Source: Solen grandis
Lineage: Eukaryota > Mollusca > Bivalvia > Adapedonta > Solenidae
Length of the DNA stretch: 64,000 bases
Direction: 5' to 3'
Assembly (NCBI GenBank): GCA_021229015.1
Contig: CM037781.1
Location: 40,539,417-40,603,416 of the forward strand
In this document: positions 61,193 to 64,000 of the stretch, piece after piece
How the letters are laid out: every line of letters starts with the position of its first letter
Position numbering within the stretch: position 1 is the first letter of the stretch
Position numbers and translations under genes: made by a program
The notes under the pieces: model-generated
The model's input: the letters and a program-made list of their open reading frames with translations, nothing else
What the model was told of the DNA's origin: nothing
Databases searched by the model: none

Positions 61193-61347
61193 GCCAAGCC
61201 CAGCACCCAGTTGACTCTGAAGAAATGGTCGATGAACATTCACCAGTTCAATGTAAGCCAAGCTGCACAGGAATTGGCACTCCACCTAGTGGTGGAACTG
61301 GTCCCAGTTAACAAGGGGAGACTATTCCCAGTCACCATACTTATCAG
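61193..61347 (+). CDS. Internal exon, GAIN-like region of polycystin-like protein
   Basis: Acceptor TTATTGCTATAATTTCAG and donor ATCAG|GTAATT. It starts in phase 0, matching the previous exon, and ends two bases into a codon. The 51 codons include LTLKKWSMNIHQFNVSQAA, ELALHLVVELVP and LFPVTILI. The arrangement 'N-x-H-x-F-N-V ... alternating hydrophobics ... P-V-x-I-x-I-R' fits beta strands of the extracellular GAIN-type region of polycystin-1 / PKD1L proteins. It has an N-glycosylation motif (NVS, residues 20-22). The GPS site, PLAT domain and membrane segments expected downstream are not in the window, so the family call remains provisional. Confidence 0.78.
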
Positions 61348-62679
61348 GTAATTCAAAGGGCAGATATCTGCTTGTATTATGTTGGCTATATCTGTAGAAG
61401 TAGCAAAAAGGTGCAAATGTTGTGTAATATGTTGTGAAACAATTACAGAATTCTGGGAACATAATATTGTACATAAGTCGTTTGAAATTAACAACACAAT
61501 AATGGAAAACAAAGGGCAACACAATAATGGACAACACAATAGAGATGTAATTTGTCACCTTATTTGTGTAATATAATAGATCCACAAGTTATGCCATGCA
61601 CCAAGTTGTGACATTAATTAAATGGGTTCAGCAGTAATCTGCCTGAGGAACACTGGGTCTGTGTATAACTGAATGTATGTTAAAGGAAAAATAACCAGCG
61701 TGGAGGTGTGCTGTTTCCGTGGTAACCAGGAGAAGATTGTTTGTGCCCATGGTGTGCCTGTTATTTTGTCTCAAGCCTGTGTAATGTCCAGGTGAGCAAA
61801 GTTTCAGGTGTCATGGTCACAAGTGTTGTCAACTGACCCTGGATGACCTTACAACAGTCAAATGACCTTGACCTTCATTAGATTGTTATAAAATTGGATC
61901 TCTTCCATCCCCCCCCCCCTTACACACACACATACTCACACTCGCCCCAGAATAAATCTTGTGTGAAAACGTCATTTGACCACTATGCAGATGACCTTGC
62001 TGTTTTATGACCTTGACTTAAAGGCGCAAAGTAACATTAATGCTTGTGGGAACTAGACCTTCTTTTCTCGAATACAGAATGTTGTTTATGACCACCTGAG
62101 CCAACTGAAGACCTTTAAAGTCAAATAAAAATAATTTGATTTTTTTTTTCTGCTTGAGATGGTTAAATTGTCAATGCACTTTCATTATAGATGTGGGTGA
62201 ATTTTACCTTAATAGAACAAAATTTGGTTTATATTTAGATAAATAGATCAGCTGCATGCAAGGCATTACTTCTTATTTAATTCTTTATCAGTTATAAGTT
62301 CATGATACTTTGTGTAGAGAATGAATAGCGGTATTATTTGTTGCATTAAAACATGAAAATTACATTAATTATAGCCTCCAAGTTGACAAAATGAAAAGAA
62401 AAAAATATATATAAGGTTTTATAATTAGAAACATTGATTTCAGGAACACATAAGTGTTGATTTATTGGTTCAGAAATCAGAAGATTTAGATTCTCAATCT
62501 ATTATGAATGTCAGGAAATATCTAGCTCTCTAGAAAAAACCAAGTGGGTATTTATCCACTCTTGTCAGGAAACTTTCTACTGTTATTCATCATTTTCCAT
62601 CTCCTTTGACATAAAATATAAATCTAAGTTCAAAGATTTACCATAATGTTGGTACTCATATGGTTCAGTATTTTTATTA
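61348..62679. other. Intron after the last recognised exon
   Basis: At 61848-62015 four TGACCTT blocks occur (TGACCTTACAAC, TGACCTTGACCTTC, TGACCTTGCTG, TGACCTTGACTTAAAGG), an orphan-receptor-like cluster. A C-run lies at 61911-61919. No gene is certain. Confidence 0.5.
61699..61791 (+). CDS. Weak candidate exon after the 61347 donor
   Basis: CCAG precedes 93 open bases ending TCCAG|GTGAGC. The phase (one base to complete a codon at the start, two bases left at the end) is compatible with the exon ending at 61347. The frame reads VEVCCFRGNQEKIVCAHGVP. However, the acceptor lacks a pyrimidine tract and the peptide does not continue the GAIN-like pattern, so it is more likely chance. Confidence 0.15.
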
Positions 62680-62689
62680 TTGAAAACAC

Positions 62690-63065
62690 TTTGTATTCAT
62701 ATGATTAAATACAGTTTGTACTCATAATTAAATACAGTTTGTACTTGTATGGTTAAAATACAGTTTGTACACATGGTTAATATGGTAAAAATACAGTTTT
62801 TACTCATATGGTTAATATGTTAATATGGTTAAATACAGTTTGTAGTCTTGTGGTTAATATGGTTAAACAGTTTGTACTCATATAGTTAAATACAGTTTGT
62901 ACTCATGTGGTTATTATGGTTAAACACAGTTTGTACTCATGTGGTTGTACTCTTGATGGATTGCTGTAAGTTTTATAAGTTAATAGAACTTTTTTCCCCA
63001 ACAGATGTAAAATAAGTAAGTTTGAAATAATGAAATACAGTTTGTACTGATATGGTATAGTGTAA
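62690..63065. repeat. Irregular tandem repeat with ACAGTTTGTACTCAT units
   Basis: About nine occurrences of TACAGTTTGTACTCATATGG-like text are separated by variable TTAATATGGTTAAA spacers. Periods range from about 24 to 45 bp. No coding signal. Confidence 0.85.
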
Positions 63066-64000
63066 TACAGTCAAGTCAAACTTGCATTCGGACAAGCTGT
63101 TTAAAAGCCAACCTGTGACCAAAGGCCAGTGATGTGATTTCAAGTACTGATTTATAGAGAAAATTTAACATAGAAGTGTTTGGCTGTGAGTATTTCATTA
63201 CTTGGGGTAAAATTATTTCATGAACTCTACAACTTTACAAAGCTCAGATCATAGCCCCAAGCCAGGCACAATTGTGAGGCAATAGTACAAGCTGTAAAAA
63301 AAAACAACAAAAAACAAATTCCCAAATCAACTTCAAAGAAATAATTAACCAAATAAGGATATAAAATTCAAATACTAAGAATTGTTGTGGCGCAATTCAT
63401 TAAGCTTGGTAAAGCTATTTAGCTATTCCTTATGATCATATCAGTCTCTGATTCCTGTGGGTTAGAGACTCGAGAAGTTATAATTAAGAATTTTCTGAGA
63501 ATTAAAATTGGAGAAGGGTAAAAAAGGGGGAAAAAACACTTTCAATTATTCTTGAAATAGAGAGATTTGTTTCCTGTGGCCACTCTGTAGCAACTGTGAT
63601 CTGTTTTATTGTTTGGAGGATTGATCTGTGAAATGCTTCCCATGTTTTAAAAAGGTCAAGGTCATCCTGAATGTTTTTGAGAAAGGAATAGTTGATATCA
63701 AGGTCACTTAAGTAGAGTATATATTGTATTGCAGAGCTAATTGGAGATCATTAAAGAAGAAGATGTAAAAATTCAAGGTTATATACAAAGATTGTTTTGG
63801 ACACACCATCATTTTGGATCTTTTAAATGAAAAAAAAAAGGATTGACCTTGAAATAGTTACCCTAGAAACAAAAGAGAAATTGTTCACAGGAAAAGAGTC
63901 TGACAAATTAGACTGACATTAGCCAATTGATTAATATTCCAGATTACGGAGACTCGGCTAATACGTTTTGTTTCCATTATTACTTGTTGATATGGAAACC
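63066..64000. other. Intron or flanking sequence to window end
   Basis: No exon recognised. AAGGTCAAGGTCATCC (63652), TCAAGGTCACTTAAG (63699) and ATTGACCTTGAAAT (63842) again contain TCAAGGTCA-like or half-site motifs. A-runs at 63296-63313 and 63829-63839. Confidence 0.45.

Overview
This is a stretch of AT-rich, intron-dominated animal DNA. The organism is most likely a mollusc, and probably a bivalve. I base this on the repeats rather than on a gene: two elements carry core repeats of about 165-180 bp and an AGGTGAGCGAT / AGGGCC-ATGGCCCT tail that I associate with bivalve 'pearl'-type (Helentron-associated) elements, and there are many short TTAA-flanked MITEs and minisatellites. The species call is from memory of repeat families and is not proven here. 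No bacterial-style operon, rRNA, CRISPR or complete gene is present.

Only one gene is well supported. It lies on the + strand as three exons with good splice sites and compatible phases: 18677-19139, 47745-47867 and 61193-61347, separated by introns of about 28.6 kb and 13.3 kb. The roughly 247 encoded residues contain a disordered, charged and glycine-rich stretch, then a helix, then beta-strand patterns that resemble the extracellular region before the GPS cleavage site (GAIN-like) of polycystin-1-family proteins. The 5' and 3' ends of the gene lie outside the window. A further candidate exon (26307-26476) and a weaker one (61699-61791) are listed with low confidence.

The rest is intron and flanking DNA. 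Region by region: 1-730 pearl-like repeat; 1043-1282 an 80-bp tandem triplicate; 3037-3330 a MITE next to a tRNA-like fragment; 4231-4471 the first of six 'CCCTTTCCCTCAT' TTAA MITEs (others at 9816, 23611, 48522, 50942 and 57003); 12749-13040 a tRNA-derived SINE with target-site duplication; 17030-17224 a second TTAA MITE family (others near 29258 and 40898); 23282-23381 a 100-N assembly gap; 23960-24711 and 27224-28115 two TA-flanked inverted-repeat elements; 29505-30095, 38143-38840, 39910-40205, 51343-51690, 52630-53030 and 55251-56090 minisatellites; 46514-46712 and 48981-49055 fold-back sequences; 54590-55240 a second pearl-like element that runs directly into the 49-bp minisatellite.

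Several intronic patches with high sequence complexity and homeodomain- or POU-like sites may be regulatory. Most longer open frames are artefacts of minisatellites with unit lengths divisible by three, or of arrays open in all three frames. I did not find convincing evidence for a new biological system. The most distinctive material is the network of related TTAA MITEs with large central hairpins.
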